From contig OZ018333.1 of NCBI GenBank assembly GCA_963969495.1, forward strand, positions 90,982,207-91,046,206: a stretch of DNA of 64,000 nt, written 5' to 3'. Below are positions 1-11,720 of this stretch, piece by piece. The notes beneath the pieces are model-generated. The model worked only from the letters and a program-made list of their open reading frames with translations, did no database searches and was not told the origin of the DNA. The position numbers were made by a program, and so were the translations under genes. The stretch comes from Ceratothoa steindachneri. Lineage: Eukaryota > Arthropoda > Malacostraca > Isopoda > Cymothoidae. The number at the start of each line of letters is the position of its first letter. Position 1 is the first letter of the stretch.

Positions 1-117
1 CCATCATGACAAAGAAAGGAAGATGCAAACGAATGCACGGAAGGAATTTGAGGAAACAACAGATAAATGAAAAAACAATAGGGTGTACATTCTGATCAGA
101 AAATCAGTTAATTCAGT

Positions 118-701
118 CTTAGAGAACACCTGAAACGGTGTACTCAATATGGTAAAAATATGCACTAAAAGTCAGACCCTGATGATTTGCCAACTGAAAT
201 AATTAATCTAGCAGAGGCATCTACAGTTGGTCCAACTTCATCACCTTTCAAAAGAAGTGCAAGCTCAATGTCAAATACTTCTACAAAATCAACAGTGAGG
301 TGTCTTCTTGCCCTATGGTTCAAAGGATTGACAAATTTGTTCACAAAACAACAGAAGCAGAGAAGAAACTTCTACATCTACAATTTGCTAGAACATTTTA
401 TGCAAACAATATTCCTTCCAATGTGGCTGATAATGATCATAGGAAAAAAAATGATAACAATGCTCAGGGAGGTTCATACAAACCCACTAACAGACGTGAT
501 CATCGTGGATATTTGCTCGCCAAGGTGAATGAGGAGTGTGAGAAGGCATTAGCAACTGAATTAGAAGAAAAAAATGTGACGCTTATTCAAGATGGTTGGT
601 TAAATGTACATAATCAATCGATCATTGTAACATGTCTTCACCCTGTAAGAAGCTTTCTTCATACACTCAGTGGACACAGGTTCCGAAAAGAAGACCGCTG
701 A
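118..701 (+). pseudogene. hAT-type transposase remnant
   Basis: Decayed plus-strand coding sequence. The first frame (about 118-300) reads LREHLKRCTQYGKN, like the end of a BED zinc finger, is broken by a TAA near 169, and continues as a Ser/Thr-rich linker. A frame change near 300 leads into MVQRIDKFVHKTTEAEKK and then VTLIQDGWLNVHNQS, the DUF659-type segment found in hAT-related transposases. The catalytic core and C-terminal dimerisation region are absent, so the piece is non-functional. Family assignment rests on motif resemblance; terminal inverted repeats were not found. Confidence 0.6.
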
Positions 702-813
702 GTATTGCCGCACCATTGCCGAAAAAGAGGTTGATTTTTGCGACGAAACCTATAAATGGAAGGTGAGATAATAAACTGTATTTTCATGTTGAATTACTTA
801 CTATTCACCAAGG

Positions 814-1560
814 CTATGTACAGCGTATAGCATTTTGGCCGTACCTTTGATGGTACCAGCATAGGCCCTGATGGTTGAGAAGGTGGTGAGAATAGTTAGA
901 AAAAGTTTGAAAATATTGCTTCCTCTCACCTTTTGCATCGGGATGCCCTCGTTGGTTTCTGTTTTGTGAACCAGAGCGGGACCTGCGCCTTTGATTCCCC
1001 AAACCCTGCCTGTGCTTGCTCTGTGATCCCTGGGGCAGCATTACCCTTTCGATGTCGGCTTCCATCCTCCGTATTGAGGCCTCGAGTGACCTCGATAAAG
1101 ATGATGAAACCTCTAAACTCTCGGCCTGGTCGTCAGAGGAGCTCCACGTTCCTCGAACCTGAGAAATAGAAATATTATTAGCTGGGTCTTTGCCCCAATT
1201 CACGTAGGGATTCATAAATAATCTATCGCGGCTATGGCTATCTCCTCTATATCCGAGGGGTTTGAATTTGAAATAAGCGGCCCGACCTCCTCTGGGACTC
1301 CCCTCATGAAAATCTCAGTAAGGAGAGGGCTAAAAAGGTCGGTTTGCGCACCTTTTACTCTAATAAGGTCCTTTAAGTGCTTTAAGAAAACCATAGGACT
1401 CATCTCCCATTTCCTGAGTGTTCAGGAGCTGTCTTAGGTTGTCTACTTGGGACCTGCCGTACTTCGTATGAAATGCCTCTCTCAGGCAGTCCAGAACGCC
1501 AGCCTGTTCCCCATTAATCAAAATCTCCCTAAATTCAATGAATATACTCATGGGGAGACT
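814..1560 (-). pseudogene. Ty3/gypsy-type gag remnant
   Basis: Three overlapping minus-strand frames (1551-1360, 1403-1212, 1215-814) read as one protein broken by frameshifts. In order they give a capsid-like helical segment (FHTKYGRSQVDNLRQLL, then FLKHLKDLIRVKGAQTDL), a Ser/Arg-rich linker and a C-terminal GLCWYHQRYGQNAIRC. The last resembles the conserved gag end of arthropod Ty3/gypsy elements that lack a classical zinc knuckle. The reading frame closes just after it. No protease or RT follows at lower coordinates, so only gag survives. It is distinct from the integrase piece at 13.9-14.6 kb. Confidence 0.6.
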
Positions 1561-2689
1561 GTATGATTGCAGCAGTCTTTTCTTCTTCCGTAATACGCTG
1601 GGGCTTGAGTAGAATGGACGATACCTCCAGCCATACTATGAGATTTGAAGCATCAAAAGTGGGCAGCGAGAGATATGCACGGGGCTGTCTGTTGGTGGCG
1701 GTGATCTAGAGATGAGGACCTTTCATTCGGTGAGCCGCTTACGGAAGTACTTCGATGATGGTTCATTATAGTCACTACTGTGTATGTGTGTGTGTGTGCG
1801 TGAACTGCAGTCACACGAAGGAACGTAAAATAAAAATCATTGGAAAAAGAAATTTTATTCAGTTGTTTTATTTATATAGATATAATAAATTTAATTTAAT
1901 AAGGATATTATTAATTCAATTAAGGATGTGATTGGAAACTTGGCATTACAAACTAACACGTGTTGAGAGTCGACGCTCGGAAAATGAACGCGTGAGTAAA
2001 TGACTCGAAAAATATGAAACCATGTGACTGAGTTGAAATTTTATATTTAATTTTATAAGTAAGAATGGATGAACGTACGGGAGATAATTAAACAAATTAT
2101 GGGCACCAATTTATAGAAATATGGCCATCGTGGTATGAACCTAGATAGATACTTCACAACAAACCTATATCTATAAGTTTTTGAGGAGAGTTATTGAATA
2201 GTTTAAAAGGCTCGAGCGGCTAAGCTTATGGCGAAGTTAGGCTTAATGATTGGACACGAAATCGTTAAGGAATGGATGAAATACAACGAGTATAGAACAA
2301 AATATATATTATTATAGATTAATAAGAATGGAACATATTTGAAATTATAGTGGTTGAATTTGAATTTAATTATACAAAATGAACATGAGTTTAATATAAC
2401 TTCGCTTGACGGGATGAAGTGCGACGTATAAATTTTCTTAATAGATGTTGAATGTGGATTGATTTTTATGTAGCGAATGCAATTGTTTTGCTGCAGCGAC
2501 TATAATTAGTGAATTGGGTCTGTAATGAGAGTGTGAATGGGAATTAGGATCTCTCTCTAGTATTGGGTGATTTTAGAGAATAAGTGAAGAGGGAACTGAC
2601 CTTAATATGACACCGACGAGAATACAAATGAAAGAGTCTTTTCGCATTATTTCACAAGTGGTGAAATACGTGTTTATGTAAGTGCGTGA
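1561..2689. other. AT-rich stretch without genes
   Basis: No coding sequence recognised. It contains a short (TG)n run near 1780-1801 and is strongly AT-rich with many AATTTAATTT-like words. It lies upstream of the minus-strand gag, so it could include leader or LTR of that element, but no paired LTR or primer-binding site could be confirmed. Confidence 0.4.
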
Positions 2690-2936
2690 AATTCTAAGAG
2701 ATGCTGTTTTTATCTGTGCGTTAAATGAATTCAGTTTCTCGTCACACAATGATTGAATTATTACAGTTAAGTAAAATAAATGAATGAATTATTAAGTTAT
2801 ACATAAATTACATGAATGATTTAATTGACAAAAGTTAAGTAAAATAAATGAATGATTTGAATTTTATACATAATATATATATTTAAGTTTCCCAGGAGGA
2901 TTTTATTATAGGAATGCCCAGAAGGCATTGCTATAT
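2690..2936 (+). repeat. Interspersed AT-rich repeat, copy 1
   Basis: Matches the reverse complement of 10740-11195 along its length. Shared landmarks in order are a taagagatg(c/t)tgttt block, gcgttaaatgaatt (cgttaaatgaatt in copy 2), gttaagtaaaa, and a terminal ttttattataggaatgccc block. Just before the terminal block this copy has only a short (TA)n tract, whereas the other copy has about 180 bp of (TA)n. Family unknown; it could be part of an LTR or a non-autonomous element. Confidence 0.6.
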
Positions 2937-3532
2937 GCCTATAGGCTAAGGTATTTATTTGTATATAATTTTATGTCTTGAATTCCCTCTATTTCTATGT
3001 AATTAGGCTAAAGTTGCTCAAATGTACTTTAAGGCGTCTTAATTTCCCTCTCTGGTTCAAATAGTTGTTAATAATTCATAAAATTTCATTAAAATTTAAA
3101 AGATGATTTTTGTCTGCCAGAGTAATTTTGTTTTGTCAAATAAATGTTAATTTTTCATGTGCTTCTCTTTCATTTCATCACTTAATAATGATGCGGGGGG
3201 ATGGGGGGGCTAGGGTTAGCATATATGTTGATTTGAGGCAAAAAAAACAGTGTTTTTTGTTTTATGAGCTTCAAAAATAAGGGTCGGTGTTTCCCTGCAG
3301 TAGGCGAACACCGACCTAGGTCCCCCCAAATTTTGAAGTGCCAAAAATGACACTTATTTTCTGAGTTAAGGATTTATGAGTATACCATATGTGGGCCATG
3401 TTGTGAAGTTTGGTTTGGGCACAGTTTGCCCTTGCTCAGGTACAAAATAGAATTTTTATGCAGGTTTTTCTACTAATAGGTCGGTGTTCCCCAACCCCAC
3501 CGTTCTCTGGGTGGGTTCGTTCACATTGACTT
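2937..3532. other. Intergenic, with small hairpin
   Basis: No gene recognised. Positions 3282-3317 form an imperfect hairpin with perfect 10-bp arms (ggtcggtgtt / aacaccgacc), and the same ggtcggtgtt word recurs at 3479. A G-run lies near 3195-3210. Confidence 0.4.
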
Positions 3533-3840
3533 GTGGACTTAATGACTTTTTTGAGGAGGCGGCGGCCTTCTACCCTTTATTTAACTAGTTTTGGGGGGGT
3601 CGTTTCCTTCGTACGTTCCTGCGCCGGGGGGGGAGGCAAACCTCTCCCCAACGCCGGAGGTTGCTTGCTGCTTGTTGCCCTTGTTCTCCTTTTTCCTTTT
3701 TTTTATTATTCTTGTTGTTGTTTTAGTGTTTTTTGCTTTGTATATTGTTATTTTAAAATAGCCTAGTCCTATTCTATCGTGATTACGGTGATTTATGCCT
3801 AAATAGGCAGTCGCCAGACTGGCCTCTAAAATAAAAAAGA
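3533..3840 (+). mobile_element. LINE 3' end (C-terminus and 3' UTR)
   Basis: Begins with a MTFLRR-like ORF2 C-terminus, followed by a T-rich 3' UTR that ends in taggcagtcgccaga and an A-rich tail. The same 3' block recurs with variation near 20800-20830 and 26328-26360, which marks it as the 3' end of a repeated LINE family. Confidence 0.55.
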
Positions 3841-3849
3841 TTTCTTAAA

Positions 3850-4520
3850 AGATGGCCCCGCTTCTCCTCCGACCGAGGCCTGGAGGGCATATTGCTTCAA
3901 TGGAATTGCCGAGGATTCCAGGTCAATCGGGAGGAGCTGCGGAGGCTGGTTTCTTCCCGTTTTGCCGGAGACTATGCTGGGAGCATTATCCCCCCTGCCC
4001 ACCCTCCCGGAGTATAGCGGTATTTCGACCCTACCACCATGGAATGGGGGCTGTGCAGGAGGATGCGCCATTTACCAACGTAGACATCGGCATGATGTCT
4101 CCGCTGTTTTCTTTGCATTGAATGCCTCCTTTCAGCTAATAGCAGCGCAGCTCCACCTATATAGGAGTTATACTGTTATTTCTGTATACATTCCACCATC
4201 AGTTGAATTCTACCCCAAGGTCTTCCTCTGCATCATGGCACAGTTGCCGAGAACCGATTCCGGCGGAACCCAACCTTGTGTAACAAGGTTAACCTAAACT
4301 GAGCTGTGTCAATTTGTCAAAGAACCCTTCCTCATCCTTCTCATTGATCTTCACGTCGTTGCTACATTTGATCGATTTCCTCTGAGACCCTACCGCAAAA
4401 ATCTTGAATAGGATTAACAAGATCCAGGCTTGTTTTGCCAGCCATAATACCCCAAACCCCAATATGCATTGATCTTGTGATTGACAGCTAGGTGGTCAGC
4501 AACCCTTTGACCAACTATTT
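3850..4520 (+). pseudogene. LINE endonuclease-domain fragment
   Basis: Decayed apurinic-type endonuclease domain of a LINE ORF2. It opens with a LLQWNCRGFQVNREELRRL reading, then ETMLGALSPLPTLPEYSG, GGCAGGCAIY and TVISVYIPPSV, the usual succession of N-terminal endonuclease motifs. Several frame changes and stops interrupt it. Related copies of the same segment lie at 8490-8880 and 21280-21590 and in the intact element at 51836-52500. The catalytic GDFN and SDH motifs are no longer legible. Confidence 0.65.
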
Positions 4521-4756
4521 TTTTTGTCGTCAGCAGTATCAGCCCTCACAATAAGGCTTTTCTATTCTATAAATCAAACGATGTCTTGTTTCCTCAATTT
4601 TGGGACAAACTCTAACTTTCCGTATAATTTCTTGTTCTCCATCGACAAGATGCATGCTGCATTGTCCCTTTGTGTGTCTTCTTCTTCTGGCCTTCAAGGC
4701 AACATCTTCCTCAAAACTCTTTCCTGTTTTGCCTTGACTTATACAACATTATATAG

Positions 4757-5090
4757 GTGAAGGATTCTTACCCATCATCATGGCACGTTGGAATTGCCAT
4801 TCACTTTGTCAAACCAGACAGGCACAGATTGGACTTGGACATGGCCATCTTGTTTCGAGTGGTCTTGAATCCCCCTTGCTGCCGTTTTTGTGGTGTTGAC
4901 CAATCGGTTGCCCACCTTCTATTGGAATTTCCCTATTTTGCTATTTGTTTGTTGTCCTGTGTTCTCACCCTTTCAAGTGTACCTCGCCTGTCCCTCCTTT
5001 ATTTTATACTGGCAGAATTTTTTAAACACTCATTTTTAAAACTTTTATCTCGTAGTGGTCTACTCCTTCTTCTATAATTAATTCGTCCCT
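4757..5090 (+). pseudogene. LINE ORF2 C-terminal fragment
   Basis: A 106-codon open stretch reads as the extreme C-terminus of a LINE ORF2. It has a Cys/His cluster in CCRFCGVDQSVAHLLLEF, where the usual final Cys is replaced by Phe, and ends in a LLSRSGLL tail. RT and RNase H are missing between this and the endonuclease piece upstream, so the copy is internally deleted or the two pieces come from different insertions. The interval 4521-4756 gave nothing recognisable. Confidence 0.5.
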
Positions 5091-5267
5091 TTGTTTGTGC
5101 TGCCACATAGAATCCACTTGGATCGTACAGCTGTCCATTTTGTTCCTAAAATCCGTATTGAATGATATGATTTACTTTTCAAAATACTCTTGAACGCACC
5201 TAAAAATGGTTTCTTCTTTCAAATCAGTTTTTAAAGATTTGGAAAAATGTTGTTAGCATGACTAAAT

Positions 5268-6115
5268 TTGGCTTCTATGCTGTCTCCCCTCTTTTTTGAA
5301 GTTGGAGGTGCTCAGTCGAGAACTGCGGCTGTCTTCACAGCTGAGTTGGTTGCAATTCATTACTCTCTATTTAAGATTATGCATTGTAGCTGCTTCAGAA
5401 ACAGAATTGAGATTTATATTGACTCACAGAGAGCCCTAAGTGCTCTCGAGACATTAGAAACTTGGTACTTCCTGGTTCTCAGTATCTGTGACACCATGGC
5501 TGTCACCTATCTGAGATAGGTCAAGGTTATCTTTTCTTTGGTTCCTGAACATGTAGCATTGTAGGAAATGAGACAACCTGAGGGTTTGCAAGGACTTGGC
5601 ATACAGCCCACCATTTGACTCCGTACACTAATTACATAACAGAAATCAGGTCATTCCTTTGACCTAGCTGGCAAAGAAGCTCTAAACTGGCAAACGAAAC
5701 CTAAAGTTCCATCCTTCTCCCTGCGATAGTTCTCATGGACCAACCTCACACTAGTTCAGTGGCTTCAGTTCACTTTGTCATTTCTGAAACAGTTGCAAGG
5801 ATGGCATCTTTTAAGGAAAACAAAAGTGATATCTGGACCAGACACATTCATGGTGCACACCCCATTTGATGGAGTGCTGCTCCCATGCACCTTAAAGCAG
5901 TGACTGAATGGTCCCATAAACTGTCCAGCACATTCATTCTGACGCGTCTCAGAATAAACATGGTGGCTGTTGATTGTCTCTTATACTTATGATGGTTAGA
6001 TTCATCCACACCCAACTGCAGCATCTTTTAATTTTTGGAGTAGGCAGTCCCCCCGCCCCAGTCTGGGGGTCTTGGCCTTTGGAGGTTTTGTTTCTTTTTT
6101 GTATTTTAAAATAAT
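5268..6115 (+). pseudogene. LINE RNase H fragment with 3' UTR
   Basis: The RNase H domain of a LINE ORF2 is visible: VFTAELVAIHYSL (active-site Glu) and IEIYIDSQRALSALE (Asp), closely resembling 19990-20060. It decays from 5520 onward through several frames and ends in a T-rich 3' UTR with a gtaggcagtc block near 6041. No RT is attached, so it is 5'-truncated. Confidence 0.6.
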
Positions 6116-6179
6116 CTAAATATAATTATGGCAACTGCTCCTGTTTGCTGTTATCAAGTGCACTAATTAGCTATCACTA

Positions 6180-6915
6180 CCCTCAATCAAGAGTAGAATC
6201 TTGCCACTTTCATGCCATACATTCACTCTTCAGCGGCCAACAAGAGCCTATTTACAACGCTCTCTGATAGGCTACCCTCAATGCCCAAGCCCCTAGGCCC
6301 CAGAATGAGTGAACATATCTCCTGTCAGGGTGTCCCTGTTTTCCTACCTGTTCCAGTCCACCCTATTTGGCCTCCCCTACACCCCATAACTGGCACAGCG
6401 ATTTGCTTTTTTTGCCCTTATGATGACGGGACTCAGCGCCTTGTTCAGCCCCAGCTTAGCATCTTCTCCTCCTTTCTGATACCCTTTCTTCTTACCCCCT
6501 CTTCCTCACTTTCCTTACAACCTCTCCCACAACTTTTTCTAGTAGACCTCTAATTTCACAGGGTAGATACCCACCAGCCTCTTCTCACCCAACCTTCATC
6601 GATCCGGGCTGCGGGGAGGGGCCAATGCCCCCTTACCCCTGAGCTCTGGTTTGGGGTGTTGGGTTTTTAACAACATGCATCACCCCCAACACTACCTCAC
6701 GTACCCTTTCTCTCTCATTTCAGGGTCTATTAATTTTACGACCAGCCAAAGGTAGAGGCGCCATGCCGATGGGCTGCCTGACTACTGGACGGGAGGAGTG
6801 GTCTTGAGTGGCGGTAGCTGGCTATGCTGGCTATGCCAGCCCCATATTCACACCTCGCACAGGGGCCTACTGTGTGTGGTGATGAGCGTATGCGTCCCGT
6901 GCTACAAAAAGGGTC
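6180..6915 (+). mobile_element. LINE 5' leader
   Basis: Non-coding 5' leader of a LINE copy. Positions about 6366-6540 match 49270-49440, the leader of the intact element N, including gcgatttgc and cccagc(c/t)tagc blocks and the following pyrimidine-rich tract. Downstream it runs into the ORF1 remnant. This places the window's older copies and the intact element in related families. Confidence 0.55.
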
Positions 6916-6918
6916 ACT

Positions 6919-8480
6919 TTGCGCAATGATGAGGATTTAAATAGTACTCTCCTTCTACCACAATCGTGTTCGCCCTCTGGCAGCTCCACTTCAGAAAAGG
7001 AGCCCCCTCCCCCTGTGCTTTCTCAGGTGATCTACCAAAGGTATTTAAATGTAGAGGAGGCTTACTTCAATCCTATACCTCCGGGTGTTGGCGAATCACC
7101 CCCTCACTGCATTCTCCGGAGTCGCTCTTGGCCGGCTCCCTTTTTTGCAACGGCAGTCGCCTCTTTACTTTCATAGAGTACTACCGAGAAATCACGCCGG
7201 TGGCCCATAATTGACTGCTCCCAGTGGGAGAGGCTTCTCAATAACGCCAACTCCCTTAGAGGGGGGGCAAGGGATGACATGGCTCCTCGTCTCGCGCCCT
7301 CTGAAGTCCTGCTGGCGTGCATATCAAATTTACAGGTGATCACTGAACGAATGAGCTCCGTGAGGTCTTGCGGTGAGAGTATGGACAAATGGAGGCCCTC
7401 TTGATAGAGACATGGTTCTTGAGATCACCAAGTCCAACATGGTAGGATCTTACGTTGGGTCGAACCCGGGCTCGGTGTTAAGCACGCCCCTGTGTAAGCT
7501 TCTCACATGGCCGCACTCTACCCTGTACTTCATGAAAGGAGTAGTTTACCTTAGAGCCGTCAAAGTCGAACGTGTGATGATAAGAAAGGGGGGAATGCTT
7601 CGAGACCCTCCAGTATGCTCTTCGTCACGTTCGACTGCGACAAGCTCCCTGAGTAGGTGCGTGCCGATTGGTACCGCTACCGCGTGAAGGCATTCGTGCT
7701 ACTGCCACAGAGGTGCTCCTATTGCCACCGCTTCGGCTATACGAATTGCTTCTGTACACACGCAGAGTCTAAATCGTGTGTGGCCAAGTATGTCGATTGC
7801 GGACAGCCGCACCCCGCTTCTTCGAAGCAATATGGTGCGTATCTCCTTGAGAAGGAAATCCTAGTCGTTCAGGGTTGGGATCGTCTCTCATTTCGCGAGG
7901 CTAAGGATTTAGTCATGTCGCGCCGGGCGCTGCCTGAGACGTCTTATCCCTTAGTGTTACGAAAGACCCTCTGCTCCTAAGAGCACGGTCGTTTCCGTTG
8001 TCATTCGTTGTCCTTCTGTGGGTTGAACAAACTCCGGGCACTCCCCTGGTAGAGCTGGCGGCATAAATGGTCCAAAACCAGCCGCAGCTAAAACCATAGC
8101 TCCCCCTCCTACTCCCAGCGTGAGTCGTTAGACTCATAGGAGGCAACACCATTGAAGTTGGTCGTGAGGCCATCTTCCGGGGTTTCTGAAGGTGCCTCCT
8201 GAATGGAAGACAAGACTAAAAGAGTTTTGGCTCCTACGCCCACATCGACTGATAAGCTGGGTGGTTTGAAGGCGGTGAATCCTCCAAATAAGGGATCCCG
8301 GCTCTGAAGCAGCCCTGCTCGTCTAAGGTTTCGAGGCAGCGGAAGAAAAGATTAGCATGGCGAGGCCAACTCTGCCTAATGAGTCCTCAAAGGCGACATC
8401 GCCAGGGGTTTTGCCTCAAAGAGCGTACGGCTATTTCCTTGAGAGTCTTCTCTTTGAAGAAGACCCACGCATTTCCTCCG
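6919..8480 (+). pseudogene. LINE ORF1 (CCHC gag-like) remnant
   Basis: Decayed ORF1 in several frames. The best part (7657-7980) has zinc-knuckle residues in CSYCHRFGYTNCFC and VDCGQPHPASSKQ, followed by a charged segment with LSFREAKDLVMSRR. It corresponds to the knuckle region of intact ORF1 at 50800-51060 (CYYCQTFGHSTNTC, CVNCGEPHPASSKKC). ORF1 proteins of this type bind the LINE RNA and form the ribonucleoprotein. Stops and frameshifts make it non-functional. 8000-8480 is its decayed proline-rich C-terminal part. Confidence 0.65.
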
Positions 8481-8489
8481 AGCTAGACC

Positions 8490-9525
8490 TCAAAAGAATT
8501 ACCGGGGACTCCGGGCCTACTGGGAAGATCTGCTGAAGCCCGTCTCGTCCCGTTTTGCCTTAGATATCCTTTTGCAAGTGACCATTCTGTGCGCGTGCGC
8601 CCTGCCCACACTCACAGAGTATAAGAGTTTTGCGACCCCACCATCATGGGAAGGAGGCCGGGCAGGAGGATGCGCCATTTACACCTGGTATGATGCCTTC
8701 GTTCTTCTCTTTGCTTTAGATACCTCCTTCCAGGCAGTAGCTGTTCAGCTACATCTGGGTAGGAGGTATATGGTTATTTCTGCGGACATTCCACCGTCAG
8801 CCAACTTGCACCGAGGGACGTCGTGGCCCTTTCTCTTGCTCTGGGATATGATCGGTTATCATATCCCAACAGTCAGGTCTTTGCTTACCTGATCGACGAG
8901 ATGGAGATGGGTGTCCTAGATGTGGATAAGTTTACGCATTACTTCTCGAGAGCCGCTTCATTTTCCTGTCTCGATCTATATTTGTGACCTCCAGTTGCAC
9001 AGCCTGATAATAGAAGTGATCACCTCTCCATTCTTATATCATTATTTTAGGCCGCTCCCACCTGAGAGCCCGCCCAGGTAGTAGTGCTTCGCGTGGGTGC
9101 AGTATTCCGCATTTCAGGAAAAGTCTGATTTTTCTATCTCAGTCAAGAAGTTTAGGTCGGTAGATGAACCCGTTGAGTTCTAAGCCAAAATTGCCGTTGC
9201 CCTACGTACTATTCCTAGAACATTTGGCTGTTTTGCCCGCTTACCGCTCCCGTGGTGTTCAGGCGAGTGGGAGGTGGGCCTTAAACAGAAGCGGTATGCA
9301 TACATCCGCCATAAGCGACTCCCTAGCAATTTTACTGTCAGTGAATTTCGTGGAGCTAGGGCAAGGTCCCGATATGTTTTGAAGCACGCCCGCCGCTCTT
9401 TTTAGCGGGCATACGTGTCTTAACTTAACGGGAAGGCACATCTAACAGAAGTGTGTAAGCGAGTCAAAAAGATTTGGGGCAAGTTCTTGCAGGACCCCCC
9501 TCCCGTTCTCCAGGAGAATAAGACC
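8490..9525 (+). pseudogene. LINE ORF2 endonuclease and linker remnant
   Basis: Follows the ORF1 remnant in the expected order. The endonuclease reads GGRAGGCAIYTWYDAF and YMVISADIPPSANL (8572-8892). The endonuclease-RT linker reads KQKRYAYIRHKRLP and ARSRYVLKHARRSF near 9280-9400. The sequence then stops being linker-like at about 9525 and passes straight into RNase H, so the RT domain is deleted. Confidence 0.6.
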
Positions 9526-9529
9526 TCAA

Positions 9530-9982
9530 TCTAGAACACTGCGATATCCGCGACGCTACGGTTTTGGCAAGCCAGGTGGATATCGAGATTATCTTCTGCT
9601 TGGTTCCTCGACATGTAAGAATTGGGGGGAATGATGGCGCCAATGAGTCCGCGAGGACTGCGCAACCAGACCAGCGTTTCGCTCTTCTTTACACCAATTA
9701 AATGGAATGAACTCAGTGTGGTTGACAAAGAAGATGAGACCACTGAAGAGATTTTAAAGTTGCCTGCCATTGCGTCGCAACTGTCCCTATGAACCTACCC
9801 CTTAATCCAGCGACGGCTCTAGGTTGCTCTCTGTCGTCTCTGAATTTAATGCATTCGCTGGACGCACTGCCATTATATGGAGCGCTTACCCCGATCTTGG
9901 GTCAACTGAGTTGGCCCCTAGGCTGTTCGGGGGAGGTGGGCACTACCCCCGATCTTGGAATATCTTCTTATTTGTCTTTTGC

Positions 9983-10057
<75 letters not shown>

Positions 10058-10200
10058 GGTGGGGGGCAGATTTTTATCTTAGCCTCTGCTCCTGTTTATC
10101 TGTTTGTTTTTAATATAGCCTAGTATTAACCTGTAGGGTAGTTGCAGCGACTTTTGCATTAGTAAACCGCCGCGAGTTAGGCTTTTAAAATTTTAAAAAA
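9530..10200 (+). pseudogene. LINE RNase H end, (TA)n and 3' UTR
   Basis: Positions 9536-9770 match the RNase H C-terminal half at 20080-20260 (the AISATLRFWQARW reading corresponds to DATVLASQTDVEI). Decayed C-terminal sequence follows, then a pure (TA)n array at 9986-10057, then a LINE-type 3' UTR ending in ttaggcttttaaaatttt. This is the 3' part of the copy starting at about 6180. Confidence 0.55.
9986..10057. repeat. (TA)n microsatellite
   Basis: About 70 bp of uninterrupted TA dinucleotide repeat. Confidence 0.95.
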
Positions 10201-10384
10201 ATTCTTTCTCACACCCACTACATTGCAGGAATTCACACACCCCTCCGGACAGTGTTTCTTTATATTTTTTCTTATTTTTTTTGTTTTTTTACCTCTTTTT
10301 GTATCTTGGTTATTTAGTTTGTATGCTGTTTTTTTGTTAATCTAGCCAATTATTAGGATGTACCGTAATTACGCCCTCCTGAAG

Positions 10385-10738
10385 CCGCACTGACTGGAGG
10401 AGAACCAGTGCTCCTTCAGGAATCTCCGTAGGTGGATCTTCACCATACGTTCTAGTATTTTTGCCTAAGTGCTCTAAGAGAAAAATAGGCCTGTAATTGT
10501 TTGATTGTTTGGGGTCTTTGTCTTGTTTTGGTGGTAAAATGTGTGAAGCCTTGAATATTTTCGAAAAATAACCTAAGGTTAGGGAGGTCTTGTAGAGGTG
10601 AGTCAATGTTCGGCAGCCGGTGATGTATAATTATGGTTGGAAGGCCGGAGGGGCCAGGCGAGCGTTTATGTGTTGCTTTGATGTATTGTTTTGGTTCCTC
10701 AATGGCGATTTGAGTGTTTAATGTTGTTGTGTTATCGA
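10385..10738 (-). pseudogene. LINE reverse transcriptase N-terminal fragment
   Basis: On the minus strand the frames read [46 protein letters not shown] and LLEHLGK, the first RT motifs of a LINE ORF2 (the YRPI/SLL block). Frame changes near 10600 and 10460 and loss of the catalytic palm make it dead. The upstream endonuclease of probably the same element lies at 12400-12770, separated by an AT-rich repeat and (TA)n. The 10200-10384 interval holds T-rich sequence resembling another LINE 3' UTR. Confidence 0.65.
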
Positions 10739-10739
10739 G

Positions 10740-11195
<456 letters not shown>

Positions 11196-11558
11196 ACAAA
11201 CAAACACACTCTTCAAGCTCGACAAAATAGCACACTATTCCTTCTTAGTTAACTCGCTGCTTTCTTCGTATAAAGGTCGGTAATCATTCTTTTACAATTA
11301 ATCATTTACCTCCAAACAAATCATACTTAGTTAATTCCATTTTCTCTCACAATTCTTCCTTACTATATTACTTCTCATATTGTAGCCCCTAATTCACAGT
11401 CCATCATAGTTACTATATTATTATTTCACCATATTATTCCACCATATTTATTTCACATACTTCCATTCTCTTCGCACCTTCTTACTGTAAATCATATATT
11501 ACAGTATCTTACATTGTATACCTAATCTACTTATCTCATTGTACATTCGTTGATTCTA

Positions 11559-11560
<2 letters not shown>
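11196..11560. other. AT-rich stretch without genes
   Basis: No coding sequence recognised. It is probably a continuation of the AT-rich repeat, rich in ttattt and ccatatt words, and ends in ttctatg directly before the next (TA)n array. Confidence 0.4.
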
Positions 11561-11645
<85 letters not shown>

Positions 11646-11647
11646 TA

Positions 11648-11716
<69 letters not shown>
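11561..11716. repeat. (TA)n microsatellite with internal duplication
   Basis: Two TA tracts separated by ttctatgaatata at about 11643. The same ttctatgaatata word precedes the first tract at about 11553, so the array plus its left edge was duplicated. Confidence 0.9.
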
Positions 11717-11720
<4 letters not shown>

